A DNA stretch of 38,706 nt from an uncultured Bacilli bacterium (GCA_947623685.1 CANQHF010000011.1:1-38706); one strand, 5' to 3'. Shown: positions 15,699 to 25,127, counted from the stretch's first letter. Notes: generated by a model not told the origin, from the letters alone. Program-made: numbers and translations.

Positions 15699-16092
15699 AA
15701 TAATAAGTTCCAACGGGTTGGTCATTAGCAATATATTCTGAAAATGAAGCAATAATTCCTAATGAATATAATAATATAAATACTAACAAAATTATTGCAC
15801 TTATTATAATACCAGCAATGGCAAGTCCCTTACCTTCACCTTCAGATTTATTAGCGTTAACTAATCCTATTATAGAAAAAATTAGTCCTAAAAAAGAAGT
15901 ACTTCCACAACATAATAACGAAACTAATGATAGCACGAAACCTGCGATGGCAAATCCATTATTCTTTTTAGGTTGCAATGCCGAAGGTTCAACGGAAACT
16001 TTTATTTCACTTTCTACTTTTTTTCCGCAGTTTTTACAAACCACACTATTTTCTTCTAATTCTTTTCCACATTCAGAACAAAATTTTGGCAT
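15697..16092 (-). CDS. zinc-ribbon membrane protein, DUF4190-like
   Basis: The first 25 residues form a zinc ribbon (FCSECGKEL and VVCKNCGKK, two CxxC pairs). After a short linker two membrane segments (about 45-75 and 88-115) contain the small-residue pattern GFAIAGFVLSLVSLL and GKGLAIAGIIISAI typical of DUF4190. Such proteins are common in Firmicutes and their function is unknown; the ribbon is expected in the cytoplasm. The start is fixed by MPKFCSECG, the usual beginning of this class, although the ribosome site (AAGGATGTGAT) is weak. Confidence 0.82.
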   Translation of the reverse strand: MPKFCSECGKELEENSVVCKNCGKKVESEIKVSVEPSALQPKKNNGFAIAGFVLSLVSLLCCGSTSFLGLIFSIIGLVNANKSEGEGKGLAIAGIIISAIILLVFILLYSLGIIASFSEYIANDQPVGTYY

Positions 16093-16147
16093 ATTATATC
16101 ACATCCTTACAAAATAAGTATAACAATTTAATTTTTAACAGTCAATT

Positions 16148-19108
16148 TTAAACTGGCTTTTCTTCTTTAATATCTTCTAATTTTACACTAACTAATTTAG
16201 ATACGCCTGATTCTTGCATCGTTATTCCATATAAAACATCAGCGTATTCCATCGTCTTTTTCTTATGGGTTATTACGATAAATTGAGTTTTGTTTTTAAA
16301 TTCATTTAAAAACTTTCCAAAATTATCAACGTTCACTTCATCTAGTGCTGCTTCTACTTCATCTAATATGCAAAAAGGAACCGGTCTTGTTTCTAATATT
16401 GCAAACAAAAGGGCAATTGCGGTTAAGGTTTTTTCACCACCAGATAAAAGTGTTATATGTTGTAATTTCTTTCCTGGAGGCAATGCCTTTATTTCTATTC
16501 CAGTTGATAAAATATCATCGGGATTAGTTAATTTAAGTTCAGCACTTCCACCAGAAAAAAGCTTTTTAAACACATCCTTAAACTTTACTTGAATATTATC
16601 AAAGGTACTTACAAACTTTTCTTTCATAATACCATCTAGTTCCTTAATAATTTCTAATATGGTATCTTCTGCTTTTAATAAATCTTCCCTTTGTTTTTGT
16701 AAAAATTCGTATCTTTTAGATACCCTTTCATATTCTTCTATTGCGCCTAAGTTCACATCCCCTAAACGTTTTATCAAAGCCTTACATTTATCAACTATCT
16801 TTCTTGCTTCATCCTTATCCATTTCAAGAAAATAATTAGCCTTTGCTTTTTCAAAAGTCATTTGATAATCCTCAGTTAAAGTATTAAGTAAATTATCTAG
16901 CATAACATCAAATCTACTTATCTTAATTTCTAATTCCTTTAACATCTCACTTTTTTTATAAAACTCCTGATTACTAACTTTAGAATCATGTTCTATTTTT
17001 TCGATTTCATCACCTAAAGATAAGGATTCTTCTTTTAAAACCTTAGTCTTTAATTCCAAATCATTTTTTTGCTTTTCTTTTTCATAATACTCTTGTATTA
17101 TTCTTTCTTCTTCACTACTTAAAGTGTTACTTTCTAAATTATTAAGATCATTTATCTCTTCTTTTATCTTTATTAATTCCGCATCTAAAGCATCTTTTCT
17201 TTTATTTTCATACTCTAAAGAAATTTCTAAATTTACTTTTTCCTTTGATAACTTATCCTTTTGTTCAAAAACATTTTTATACTTATCATCAATTTCGTTA
17301 ATTTCCATTTCCAAAGATGCCCTTGTTTCAATCAAATTATTTAATAATTTATTATTATCTTCTAACTCATGTTTTTGAGTTATTATGCTAGATGAATTTT
17401 TAATGGTACCACCAGTTAATGATCCACCAACGTGTAAAAGTTCACCATCTTTAGTAACAATTTTATATTTATAATTTATCTTTCTGGCTATTTCATTTGC
17501 CTTATCTAAATCATCTACTATTATCGTTGTTCCTAATTGATTTTTAATTATACTATCATATGTTGATTCATACCTAACAAGTGATGATGCAATTCCTATA
17601 AAATCAGGTGATTCTCTTAAAATTCTATAAGTGTTATTATCTATTTCTTTTGGCTTAATTATATTAAGTGGGAAAAAAGTAGCCCTTCCAAATTTATTAA
17701 CCTTAAGAAAATTAATGGCTTGCTTAGCGGTAAACTCATCATCCACAACAATGTAATTACTTGCTGCTCCTAAAGCCGTCGATATAGCTACAGAATATTC
17801 TTTATCGGTCTCAATTAAATTTCCAATGACACCATGAAGTCCTGCTAATTTTGGATTATCCAAAACGCTTTTAACCGCCATAGGTAAAAATGAATTGTTT
17901 TCAATTGAATTTTTAAGCATTTCTATTTTATATCTTGTTTCGTTTTCTAATCTATTTTGCTTAATTAACTCTTCTTCTTTTTCTTTTCTATTTGCCATAA
18001 TAGAATCATATGTTTTTTGTACATCACTTAATTTTTCATTTGCTAAAGTAAGTTTTTTATTTATTATATTTATACTGTTCTTATAGCCAAATATCTCATT
18101 TTCTTTTCTTAAAATACTTTCTTTTAAATTCATTATGTTTTCTTGTACTTTAGATGATTTTAAATTATACTTTTGTCTTTCAACAACAAGATCTTTTTTA
18201 CCAAGAAGACCTTGGGCATCAGCGCTTACTTTTGCAAGCTTTCCTTGAAGATTATATAACTCTTCATCCTTTTTTGTCTTTTCTAATTTTAATGCTTCTA
18301 GTTTGGATGAATCAACGTTAGTTGTTGCTTCTAATTTAGATATTTCATCTTTTAAAACTGATGCGTTTTTCTTACATAATTGATATTCCCCGTTTATTTG
18401 ATTAACTTCGCTAACAATTAAAGACACTTCTATTTCATCTAACTTCTTTTTGTTTTCCAAATATTTTTTTGCATCAGAACTTTGCTGTTTTAAAGGCTCT
18501 AAATTAGTTTCAAGTTCTAAGATAATATCATTAATACGATTCATATTATCGTGGGTGCGATCTAACTTTCTTAAGGCTTCGTCCTTTCTTTTACGGTATT
18601 TTAAAGTGCCAGCCGCAGCCTCAAATATTATTCTTCTTTCTTCTGGTTTGTTAGATAAAATAGATGCTATGTCCCCTTGAGAAATTATGTTAAAAGACTC
18701 TTTGTTAACACCAGTATCAACAAGTAAATCTTGGATATCTTTAAGCCTTACTTTTTCATTATTTAAATAATATTCATTTTCTCCAGTTTTATATATGCAT
18801 CTTTTAATTGATACTTCTGTATAATCAATTGGAAGATATTTATCAGTGTTATCAAAAACTAAAGTTACACTTGCCATTGATGATGCTTTTCTTGATTTAC
18901 TTCCAGAAAAAATAACATCACTCATTAAATTATCCCCACGAAGTTGTTTTACTGATTGCTCTCCTAATACCCATCTAACAGCATCAACGATGTTACTTTT
19001 GCCACTACCATTAGGTCCTACAACTCCAGATATACCAGATGTTAAATCAATTACCATTTTTTCTGCAAAAGACTTAAATCCTACTATTCTAATTTCCTTT
19101 AAATACAT
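16148..19108 (-). CDS. smc: chromosome segregation protein SMC (short-armed)
   Basis: SMC is the ATPase core of condensin and compacts and segregates the chromosome with ScpA and ScpB. Residue numbers follow ATG 19106-19108, chosen because MYLKEIRIVGFKSFA is the usual SMC start and AAGGAG precedes it; an upstream extension would overlap rnc. Walker A GPNGSGKSN is at 31-39, the hinge (AGLHGVIGNLI to GGSLTGG) spans about 420-570, the signature LLSGGEKTLTAIAL and Walker B PFCILDEVEAALDE lie in the C-terminal head. At 986 residues it is about 200 shorter than typical bacterial SMC (about 1,180), the loss being in both coiled-coil arms. It follows rnc by 16 bases, as in many Firmicutes. Confidence 0.96.
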   Translation of the reverse strand: MYLKEIRIVGFKSFAEKMVIDLTSGISGVVGPNGSGKSNIVDAVRWVLGEQSVKQLRGDNLMSDVIFSGSKSRKASSMASVTLVFDNTDKYLPIDYTEVSIKRCIYKTGENEYYLNNEKVRLKDIQDLLVDTGVNKESFNIISQGDIASILSNKPEERRIIFEAAAGTLKYRKRKDEALRKLDRTHDNMNRINDIILELETNLEPLKQQSSDAKKYLENKKKLDEIEVSLIVSEVNQINGEYQLCKKNASVLKDEISKLEATTNVDSSKLEALKLEKTKKDEELYNLQGKLAKVSADAQGLLGKKDLVVERQKYNLKSSKVQENIMNLKESILRKENEIFGYKNSINIINKKLTLANEKLSDVQKTYDSIMANRKEKEEELIKQNRLENETRYKIEMLKNSIENNSFLPMAVKSVLDNPKLAGLHGVIGNLIETDKEYSVAISTALGAASNYIVVDDEFTAKQAINFLKVNKFGRATFFPLNIIKPKEIDNNTYRILRESPDFIGIASSLVRYESTYDSIIKNQLGTTIIVDDLDKANEIARKINYKYKIVTKDGELLHVGGSLTGGTIKNSSSIITQKHELEDNNKLLNNLIETRASLEMEINEIDDKYKNVFEQKDKLSKEKVNLEISLEYENKRKDALDAELIKIKEEINDLNNLESNTLSSEEERIIQEYYEKEKQKNDLELKTKVLKEESLSLGDEIEKIEHDSKVSNQEFYKKSEMLKELEIKISRFDVMLDNLLNTLTEDYQMTFEKAKANYFLEMDKDEARKIVDKCKALIKRLGDVNLGAIEEYERVSKRYEFLQKQREDLLKAEDTILEIIKELDGIMKEKFVSTFDNIQVKFKDVFKKLFSGGSAELKLTNPDDILSTGIEIKALPPGKKLQHITLLSGGEKTLTAIALLFAILETRPVPFCILDEVEAALDEVNVDNFGKFLNEFKNKTQFIVITHKKKTMEYADVLYGITMQESGVSKLVSVKLEDIKEEKPV

Positions 19109-19124
19109 TCTTATACACTCCTTG

Positions 19125-19790
19125 CTATAATTTAGCACACTTTTTTAAAGCGCTTTTAGCAGCAATTTGCTCCGCTTGCTTTTTTGATTTAGCCGTTCCG
19201 GTTCCTAAAACAATTCCTTCAACAATAACGTTAACGGTAAAAGTTCTATCATGGGCGGGACCTTCTTCCTTAACTAGTTCATACGTAACTGATTTTTTAG
19301 TCGTTTGAACCATTTCTTGTAAATTAGATTTATAATCCGTAAAAAAAATCTCTTCCTTTTCCTTAATAAAAGGAATTACAACTTCATAAACTATTTCTTT
19401 TGCTTTTTTATAACCTTGATCTAAATACACCGCTCCTAAAAAAGATTCAAACATATCAGCAAGCGTTGCTTTTCTATACCTTCCGCCAGATGACTCTTCT
19501 CCTTTTCCAACCTTAACATAACGTGGGAAATCAAGTAATAAAGAATACTCATATAAAGCGTTTTCACATACATACATTGATCTTATTTTAGTCATTTTTC
19601 CTTCTTCATAATTGGTTGTATTATAAAGATAATCACTCATTATTAAATCTAAAACCTTATCACCTAAAAACTCTAACCTTTGATAATCTTCGGTCAAGTT
19701 ATGCTCATTACAATATGATGAATGTGAAAAAGCTGTATCATAAATTTTCATATTATTAGTTTTAATATTAAACCTATCTAGTAACTCCAT
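19125..19790 (-). CDS. rnc: ribonuclease III
   Basis: RNase III cuts double-stranded RNA in rRNA processing and antisense control. The nuclease domain has the signature QRLEFLGDKVLDLIM at about 41-55 with catalytic residues, KATLADMFESFLGAVYLD near 105-122, and a C-terminal dsRNA-binding domain (about 150-221, with DYKSNLQEMVQ and GTAKSKKQAEQIAAKSAL). ATG at 19788-19790 is preferred over the GTG three codons earlier because AGGTGATAG lies right before the ATG. It forms an operon with smc. With several hairpin-forming coding sequences in the window, this enzyme is a possible processor of those mRNAs, which is speculation. Confidence 0.96.
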   Translation of the reverse strand: MELLDRFNIKTNNMKIYDTAFSHSSYCNEHNLTEDYQRLEFLGDKVLDLIMSDYLYNTTNYEEGKMTKIRSMYVCENALYEYSLLLDFPRYVKVGKGEESSGGRYRKATLADMFESFLGAVYLDQGYKKAKEIVYEVVIPFIKEKEEIFFTDYKSNLQEMVQTTKKSVTYELVKEEGPAHDRTFTVNVIVEGIVLGTGTAKSKKQAEQIAAKSALKKCAKL

Positions 19791-19816
19791 ATCTATCACC
19801 TATTAAATTATAACAA

Positions 19817-19840
19817 AAAAACTAGATTTAATCTAGTTTT
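19817..19840 (-). terminator. terminator of the yebC operon
   Basis: AAAACTAGAT and ATCTAGTTTT arms flank TTA, followed on the minus strand by seven T. It separates yebC from rnc-smc. Confidence 0.85.
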
Positions 19841-19928
19841 ATGATTACCATAAGATAATAACATATCACCAAATAGTGATTAATAAATTTTTTTTATTTA
19901 TTTTTTTATTTATATTATTTCATTAATT

Positions 19929-20642
19929 CTATAAATTAACGTTATGATATACTTTTTGAACGTCTTCTATTTCATCTAGCATATTAATTAATTTATCAAA
20001 GTTTTCCTTATCTTCCCCGGTTAAAGTTACCATCTCATTAGGAAGCATCGTTACTTCATCAACTAAAAATTCACTATTAGGCTTAAAAGCCGTTATTGCA
20101 TCTTTTATCTTATATAAATCAGCTGGATCACCATATATATTTACGTTTTTATCATCAGTTTCTATTTCTTTAACATCAACTTCACCCATTAAAAGTGCTT
20201 CTATTGCTTCATCTTCAGTCATATCCTTAACAATTACAACGGATAAATGTTCATACATATGAGAAACACATCCTGAAACGCCCATTTTTCCCTTCGACTT
20301 CGTAAAAGCATTTCTAACTAAACTTACCGTACGATTAACATTATCGGTTAAGCAATCCACCATAACGGTTGCACCACCCTGGGCAAATCCTTCATATCTT
20401 ACACTTGTATAACTTTCATCTACCCCACTGTTTACCTTGTCAATTGCCCTTTTAATAACGTCCGCTGGAACTTGTTCTTTTTTAGCTTTTTCAATTAAAT
20501 GTCTTAACGCTAAATTGCCATTAGGATCCGTTCCACCTTGCTTTGCAACACTATATATTTCTTTTGCATAACTCGAATATACTTTGGCTTTAGCAGCCCC
20601 AGTTTTTGCTTTACTAGCAGCTATATTAGGAAATCTTCCCAT
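19929..20642 (-). CDS. yebC: YebC/PmpR-family protein
   Basis: The 237-residue protein starts with MGRFPNIAASKAKTGAAKAK and has the family's KEIYSVAKQGG and NLALRHLIEKAKKEQVPADVIKRAID stretches, then YEGFAQGGATVMVDCLTDNVNRT. The family was long called transcriptional regulators; newer work links YebC/TACO1 proteins to translation at proline stretches. The start is typical of the YeeI branch of Bacilli. AAGGAGGAG precedes the ATG. A gene of unknown function sits 24 bases upstream, and a terminator follows. Confidence 0.93.
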   Translation of the reverse strand: MGRFPNIAASKAKTGAAKAKVYSSYAKEIYSVAKQGGTDPNGNLALRHLIEKAKKEQVPADVIKRAIDKVNSGVDESYTSVRYEGFAQGGATVMVDCLTDNVNRTVSLVRNAFTKSKGKMGVSGCVSHMYEHLSVVIVKDMTEDEAIEALLMGEVDVKEIETDDKNVNIYGDPADLYKIKDAITAFKPNSEFLVDEVTMLPNEMVTLTGEDKENFDKLINMLDEIEDVQKVYHNVNL

Positions 20643-20666
20643 AATAATCTCCTCCTTAATTTATTA

Positions 20667-20960
20667 TTAATATCTTTTACCCATCATTCTTCTTAAGCAT
20701 TCTCTGTCTTGTTTAGCTATTTTCTCTAATCTTACTTTCCTTACGGCAATCATAGCATCCATTGCATTTGCATCTTGTGGTAGTGCTTTTCTATTATGAA
20801 TTAGCCTTGTCATAACATCCGGACACTCTTCTGGCGAAATAATTCTATTGGGATCAAATCCATCAGAGTATCTATCTTCTTTACTTTTATTTTGCAATTC
20901 ACTATCAATTTCAGTTTTTAATAGTTCTAATTCTTGTTTAGACATATTACTTAAATTCAT
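20667..20960 (-). CDS. hypothetical 97-residue protein upstream of yebC
   Basis: A small, soluble, charged protein. The first 30 residues are helical with ELELLKTEIDSELQNKS; the middle carries FDPNRIISPEECPDVMTRLI; the end is basic (RECLRRMMGKRY). No known family was recognised. AAGGGATGAG precedes the ATG, and yebC starts 24 bases downstream, so the two are probably cotranscribed. The two Cys residues are not arranged as a metal site. Confidence 0.7.
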   Translation of the reverse strand: MNLSNMSKQELELLKTEIDSELQNKSKEDRYSDGFDPNRIISPEECPDVMTRLIHNRKALPQDANAMDAMIAVRKVRLEKIAKQDRECLRRMMGKRY

Positions 20961-21070
20961 ATTAAACTCATCCCTTTAACACAACTATAATAACATATTA
21001 AAATACATTTGTAAAAATAATTGTTTAAAAATGCAAAATTAATCACATAAATATAATAAAGGTGATAAAA

Positions 21071-21466
21071 TTGATTAAAATAATCGAAAAAGAGTTTTTA
21101 AATGATAATTTTATAATAAAACCATTTGCAGGTAACATTAACATAAATGATAAGATATATTTTTCAAAAAATGATACTTATTATTTTGGTAATTATGAAG
21201 AAAATAAAGTTGATTTAATAAAAAATAAAATTAGAAAAAATAAAAAAAGAATTATTAACGCAATTGAAAATGGCGTTAAATTTATAATTCATGGTAACAG
21301 CATAGAAATATTTAACAACAGCTTTAAAAAAGAAGACATAAATTTATTTACTGCTTATGATAAAAAAAGAATAATTAAGAAAAATAAATTAAAAATGATT
21401 AACAATTTAAAAACTGGCATTGATACGTTTAATTTTAGGTATAAAAACTTAACTTGCTTTAAATAA
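21071..21466 (+). CDS. hypothetical lysine/asparagine-rich protein
   Basis: TTG at 21071 is preferred as start because AAAGGTGAT lies at correct spacing; a GTG at 21062 falls inside that ribosome site. The 131-residue product has a beta-like first half (NDNFIIKPFAGNININDKIYF, YYFGNYEEN), a basic helix (RKNKKRIINAIENGVKF) and a second basic helix (YDKKRIIKKNKLKMI). It has no signal peptide or membrane segment. No family was recognised. It stands alone and a hairpin lies just past the stop. Confidence 0.55.
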   Translation: MIKIIEKEFLNDNFIIKPFAGNININDKIYFSKNDTYYFGNYEENKVDLIKNKIRKNKKRIINAIENGVKFIIHGNSIEIFNNSFKKEDINLFTAYDKKRIIKKNKLKMINNLKTGIDTFNFRYKNLTCFK

Positions 21467-21469
21467 AAA

Positions 21470-21488
21470 CTACGTCTTAAAGACGTAG
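21470..21488. terminator. hairpin between convergent genes
   Basis: CTACGTCT and AGACGTAG flank TAA. There is no strong T-run on either side, so efficiency as terminator is uncertain, but the position between two converging genes fits. Confidence 0.5.
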
Positions 21489-21605
21489 CTTTAAGCAACC
21501 TTTAAAGATTTTAATACTAGTTAACTATAAAATTGAAGCCTATTTCTATAACTAAATATCTTTAAAGGAGAGTGACATTTTATCATCTATTTCTTTAATA
21601 ACTTT

Positions 21606-23595
21606 TTAAATTTTACTTGTTTTTATTTCCGTGTTATTTCGGTATTGCTCAACGTTTTCTGGAGTTATTTCAAATCCATTCATATATATCGTATATGTTA
21701 ATGGTTCTGGAATAATTAATCCTTCTGCACTAGTTAAGCTGCCTAAATCTAAATCCCCACCTATGCTTTGTGGTAATACTAACCCTTCTGCACTTGTTAA
21801 GCCACTTAAATTTAAATCCTTACCTATATTCTGTGGTAACTTTAATCCTTCAGCACTGGTTAAGCTGTCTAAATATAAAGAGCCTCCTATACTTTGTGGT
21901 AACTCTAATCCTTCGGTGCTTGTTAAGCCGCTTAAATCTAAATATCCACCTATACTTTGTGGTAATACTAATCCTTCGGCATTAGTTAAGCTGCTTAAAT
22001 ATAAACAGCCTCTTACACTTTGTGGTAATACCAATCCTTTGGCGCTTGTTAAGCCGCTTAAATCTAAACATCCACCTACACTTTGTGGTAATACTAATCC
22101 TTTGGCATTAGTTAAGTTGTTTAAATATAAACCACCACCAATTCTTTGTGGAAATTCTAATCCTTCGGCATTAGTTAAGCTGCTTAAATATAAAGTGTCT
22201 CCTATACTTTGTGGTAATACTAATCCTTTGGCACTGGTTAAGCTGCTTAAATATAAATCACCACCTACACTTTGTGGTAATACTAATCCTTCAGCACTGG
22301 TTAAGTATCTTAAATCTAAATCACCGTCATAATAAATAGTATCTTCATTTATTTCATCTTGGTTTAATGCTATTTGTCTTTCTTCACAATTAAAAACGTT
22401 TGCCAAATCTTTTCTTTTATTATTTCTTTCGTTTTTAATTTCTTCAATTCTTGGGTCTTCATCATATCCAAACCCTTTTATTTTGTTATTTATCTCATAT
22501 AAAAACGTTAATTCCTCTTTTGTTAATTCTTCTTTATTTTTATTCTTTTTATATATTTTGGTTAACTTTCTCATGTCATTAACTTTTTTATAATATTCTT
22601 CTTTATCCGGAAAATCTTTAATCTTTTCTTCTACTACCTCTTCCATTTCAGATTCAATATTTTGATTCTCGGCAATTCCCCTTATTTCACCTATTTTATT
22701 TCCTTCCATTCTTATCGCAATTCTTGGCACTTTATACTCATCTTTTTCATCTAAAGTATAATATACATAAAAATCTCCATTGGATAATTGTTTTTTTGCG
22801 GTATTTTCTCCTGCCGTACACCATCCAGTATTATACCCTTGTAATGAATTTACCAAGGGCATATGATTACTTCTCTTTTCATACTTTACCCATTTACCTA
22901 TGTTTCTTTTTATTATATTTTTATTATTACTTAGTACCTTTATTAATATGTATGTATATATTTTAGGAAATGAGCCTGTTTTTACCAATGCTTCTAAATC
23001 TTTATCGTCTATTTCTTCTTTGTTCATTGCTTTTATTATCATATCTATTGATTTAGATAATGCTTCTCTATTTAAATCACAAAATGGACTTACAGTATGT
23101 TCACTTCTTTTATAAAATACTTGTTTTTCTTTATCGTATTTTCCTATTTTTAGCATTCCTTGAAAAGCCCAGTATTTTGTCCAAAATGGATATACTTTCG
23201 CATCGTCACTTAAAAAATAATCCAACCAATTATCAATACTTTTCTTTTGGTTTTCTATTACTTCTTTTTCTAGTTCTTTTTTCATTTCATTTGTTATTTC
23301 TATATGCCCAAAGCCTCTTTCAAGAGCCATTTCTTTTTGTTTTTCATAATAACTTTTTGGTATGTTTTCTTTTTTTTATAACGTACTTTTCATAATAACA
23401 TTTTTTTAAGTATTCTATATGTTTTGATTTTTCTTTTATTTTATTATGAGTATCTTCTAACTTTCCTAAATACTTTTTAATATTATTAAACTTATCATAT
23501 TCATTTCCTTTTGCATGATGAAGCACCTGCTTATCCTTATATAAGTCTTTATATAGTCTATCTATTAATCTTATATATTCTTTTTCTATATTCAT
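21606..23595 (-). pseudogene. repeat-containing protein interrupted by a frameshift at an A8 run
   Basis: Two frames read as one ancestral gene. The first (ATG 23593-23595, AGGAAGG upstream; 83 residues) is helical and basic, ending YEKYVIKKRKHTKKLL at 23344. Deleting one A from the A8 run at 23370-23377 continues it as VIKKENIPKSYYEKQKEMALERGFGHIEI, directly into the second frame (ATG at 23330, 574 residues, no good ribosome site). The second part contains a conserved block (WAFQGMLKIGKYDKEKQ, then TGWCTAGENTAKKQL and DFYVYYTLDEKDEY), which I have seen in phage and accessory proteins of unknown function, and ten 21-residue Leu-rich repeats at 337-546. It may be a pseudogene, a sequencing error, or expressed by transcriptional slippage. 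Confidence 0.7.
21693..22322. repeat. ten tandem 63-bp coding repeats
   Basis: Ten in-frame units of 21 residues follow the pattern xLxLssLTsAeGLvLPQSiGG with no spacers. Variation between units is mainly at the first, third and fifth residues. The regular Leu/Gly spacing suggests a beta-solenoid, a surface often used for binding. The long open frame on the opposite strand here results from the repeat. Confidence 0.92.
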
Positions 23596-23655
23596 ATAAC
23601 TTACCTTCCTACTTTAGATTATAACATTTTTCATACTTTATTGTATATAAAAGAA

Positions 23656-23676
23656 GACAAAGCAAACTACTTTGTC
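23656..23676 (-). terminator. terminator of the zinc-ribbon membrane protein gene
   Basis: GACAAAG and CTTTGTC arms flank a seven-base loop near the stop, followed on the minus strand by TTCTTTTAT. Moderate strength. Confidence 0.6.
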
Positions 23677-24335
23677 ATACTTATTTTGAATGGAGAATTA
23701 AAGTTAGGATCCTTACTTTCTTTATAATCAAATAACATCGTTAATGAAAAATAAATAATAAGAAGTAAAATAACTATTTCAATTACATTTATTATGTTTC
23801 TTAAGATAGGATTAATACGTTTTTTATCACTAATTAATTTTGTTCCGCAGTAAGAACAAAATCTTGAATACGAATCAACTTCATTTCCGCAGTTAAAGCA
23901 GTACTTACCCTTTTTCAACATCTTATCTTCAGCTTTAGTCTCATTTATAACGTTATTTTGTAAATTTTCTTTTGGAATATTAATATTCATAGTATCATAA
24001 AAAGGAATTTTATTATCATCTAAAGCGTTATAATCACTAACAACATTTTCATTTTTTACTATTTCAAGTGGTTCACACGCATCACTTTGTACTGGAATGC
24101 TGGTAACTTGTTTTTGTTCGGTAACTTTCTTACTTTCCAAAATAGATAAAAATCTTATTAGAAAATAAACTACAAAACCAATAATTGATATAAATAAATA
24201 TATTTTTAAAGTAGAAAGAATCTGAAGTAAAGTTGCTGAATTATTTATTACCCTAAATTGTATTACATTAAATATGTATATAAGTGCAGAACTAATACCA
24301 ACTCCAAGTGGTATGAACGTAAGTATTCTCTTCAT
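23667..24335 (-). CDS. membrane protein with central zinc ribbon
   Basis: Two N-terminal membrane helices (about 5-25 and 43-65) are followed by an acidic, probably disordered cytoplasmic stretch (about 70-140), a zinc ribbon with paired CxxC (YCFNCGNEV and FCSYCGTKL, about 145-170) and one more membrane helix (about 184-205). No enzymatic motif was seen. Zinc-ribbon membrane proteins of this kind are common in this class of bacteria and uncharacterised. GGGAGG precedes the ATG. It is the second zinc-ribbon membrane protein in the window, but its helices and layout differ from the one at 15697. Confidence 0.75.
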   Translation of the reverse strand: MKRILTFIPLGVGISSALIYIFNVIQFRVINNSATLLQILSTLKIYLFISIIGFVVYFLIRFLSILESKKVTEQKQVTSIPVQSDACEPLEIVKNENVVSDYNALDDNKIPFYDTMNINIPKENLQNNVINETKAEDKMLKKGKYCFNCGNEVDSYSRFCSYCGTKLISDKKRINPILRNIINVIEIVILLLIIYFSLTMLFDYKESKDPNFNSPFKISMTK

Positions 24336-24440
24336 CTAAATTCCTCCCTATAAAATCTTTTTAAATGCTTTTATTATAATCATTTTATAAAAAAAAGCAA
24401 GTATGCCTTATATATTTCAAATTTAAATTTAATTTTAATT

Positions 24441-24474
24441 TTAAGAGTTATCTTTTTATAAAAATAACTCTTAA
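24441..24474. other. hairpin in the cysE downstream region
   Basis: TTAAGAGTTAT and ATAACTCTTAA form 11-base perfect arms around a 12-base A/T loop. It lies after the cysE stop, but without a clear T-run on the minus strand, so it may be a weak terminator or an mRNA 3' stabiliser. Confidence 0.5.
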
Positions 24475-24515
24475 AAAATAAAGTATAAAAATCTTCATAA
24501 TAAGACAATTGTTTA

Positions 24516-25040
24516 TTATTTATTACTTTTTTCCTTTACTACATATCCAGGTATTCCAACCACGGTTTGACCTTTTTTTACATCTTTTAACACAACCGCG
24601 TTAGCACCTATTTTAGCGTTTTCTTCTATCGTTATGTTTCCAAGTATTTTAGCACCGCTTCCTATAAACACACCATCTTTTATTGTAGGATGTCTTTTTT
24701 TAGTTTTTTCTTTTCCCGTTGCTCCTAAAGTTACCCCGTGAAACATTATAACGTTATCTCCTATTATGGCGGTTTCACCTATTACAACACCGGTGCCATG
24801 ATCGATAAATAAACCTTTGCCAATTGTTGCTCCTGGATGTATTTCAATACCCGTTCTTCTTTTAGAAAACTCAGTTATTAACTTTGCAATAAAATACATT
24901 TTATGATTATAAAAAAATTTAGCTATTTTATGATATATTTGAGCTTTAAAGGAAGGATACAAAAAAACTTCTAGCGTGCTTTTTATGGCTGGGTCATTTT
25001 TCTTTATCGCATATATTTGTTCTTTAATAAAAGCTAACAT
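24516..25040 (-). CDS. cysE: serine O-acetyltransferase
   Basis: The enzyme acetylates serine with acetyl-CoA, the first step of cysteine synthesis. The helical N-terminal region (1-60) is followed by left-handed beta-helix hexapeptide repeats, with GIEIHPGATIGKGLFIDHGTGVVIGETA split over about 64-92, MFHGVTLGATG and a C-terminal GIPGYVVK. Catalytic His residues of the family (in IDHG and FHGVTLG) are present. At 174 residues it is the short type that lacks the longer N-terminal domain. ATG 25038-25040 is preferred, with GGTGAT in front. No cysK is adjacent. Confidence 0.93.
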   Translation of the reverse strand: MLAFIKEQIYAIKKNDPAIKSTLEVFLYPSFKAQIYHKIAKFFYNHKMYFIAKLITEFSKRRTGIEIHPGATIGKGLFIDHGTGVVIGETAIIGDNVIMFHGVTLGATGKEKTKKRHPTIKDGVFIGSGAKILGNITIEENAKIGANAVVLKDVKKGQTVVGIPGYVVKEKSNK

Positions 25041-25102
25041 AAACATCACCAGTTTATAATATGAAAAATTTATGTTATAGAATGTACTTTATGATTAATT
25101 AA

Positions 25103-25126
25103 AAAAAAGTAACTTTTTGTTACCTT
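25103..25126 (-). terminator. terminator of the oxidoreductase gene
   Basis: On the minus strand AAGGTAAC and GTTACTT arms with an A5 loop are followed by eight T. Confidence 0.8.
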
Positions 25127-25127
25127 T

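Noticed and set aside
21693-22322. 63-bp periodic repeats as a possible CRISPR array
   Set aside because: Units are contiguous, coding and in frame, without unique spacers or constant direct repeats.
21631-22332. Long open frame on the plus strand opposite the 21-residue repeats
   Set aside because: It has no ribosome site and mirrors the 63-bp repeat; a stop-free antisense frame arises automatically from the repeated codons.
23344-23400. Classical -1 programmed frameshift (A AAA AAG type)
   Set aside because: Joining the two frames needs loss of one base (+1 direction), so dnaX-like -1 slippage does not fit; transcriptional slippage or mutation does.
24441-24474. Hairpin after cysE as a riboswitch or T-box
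   Set aside because: It lies downstream of the gene and is a simple stem-loop with no conserved riboswitch core.
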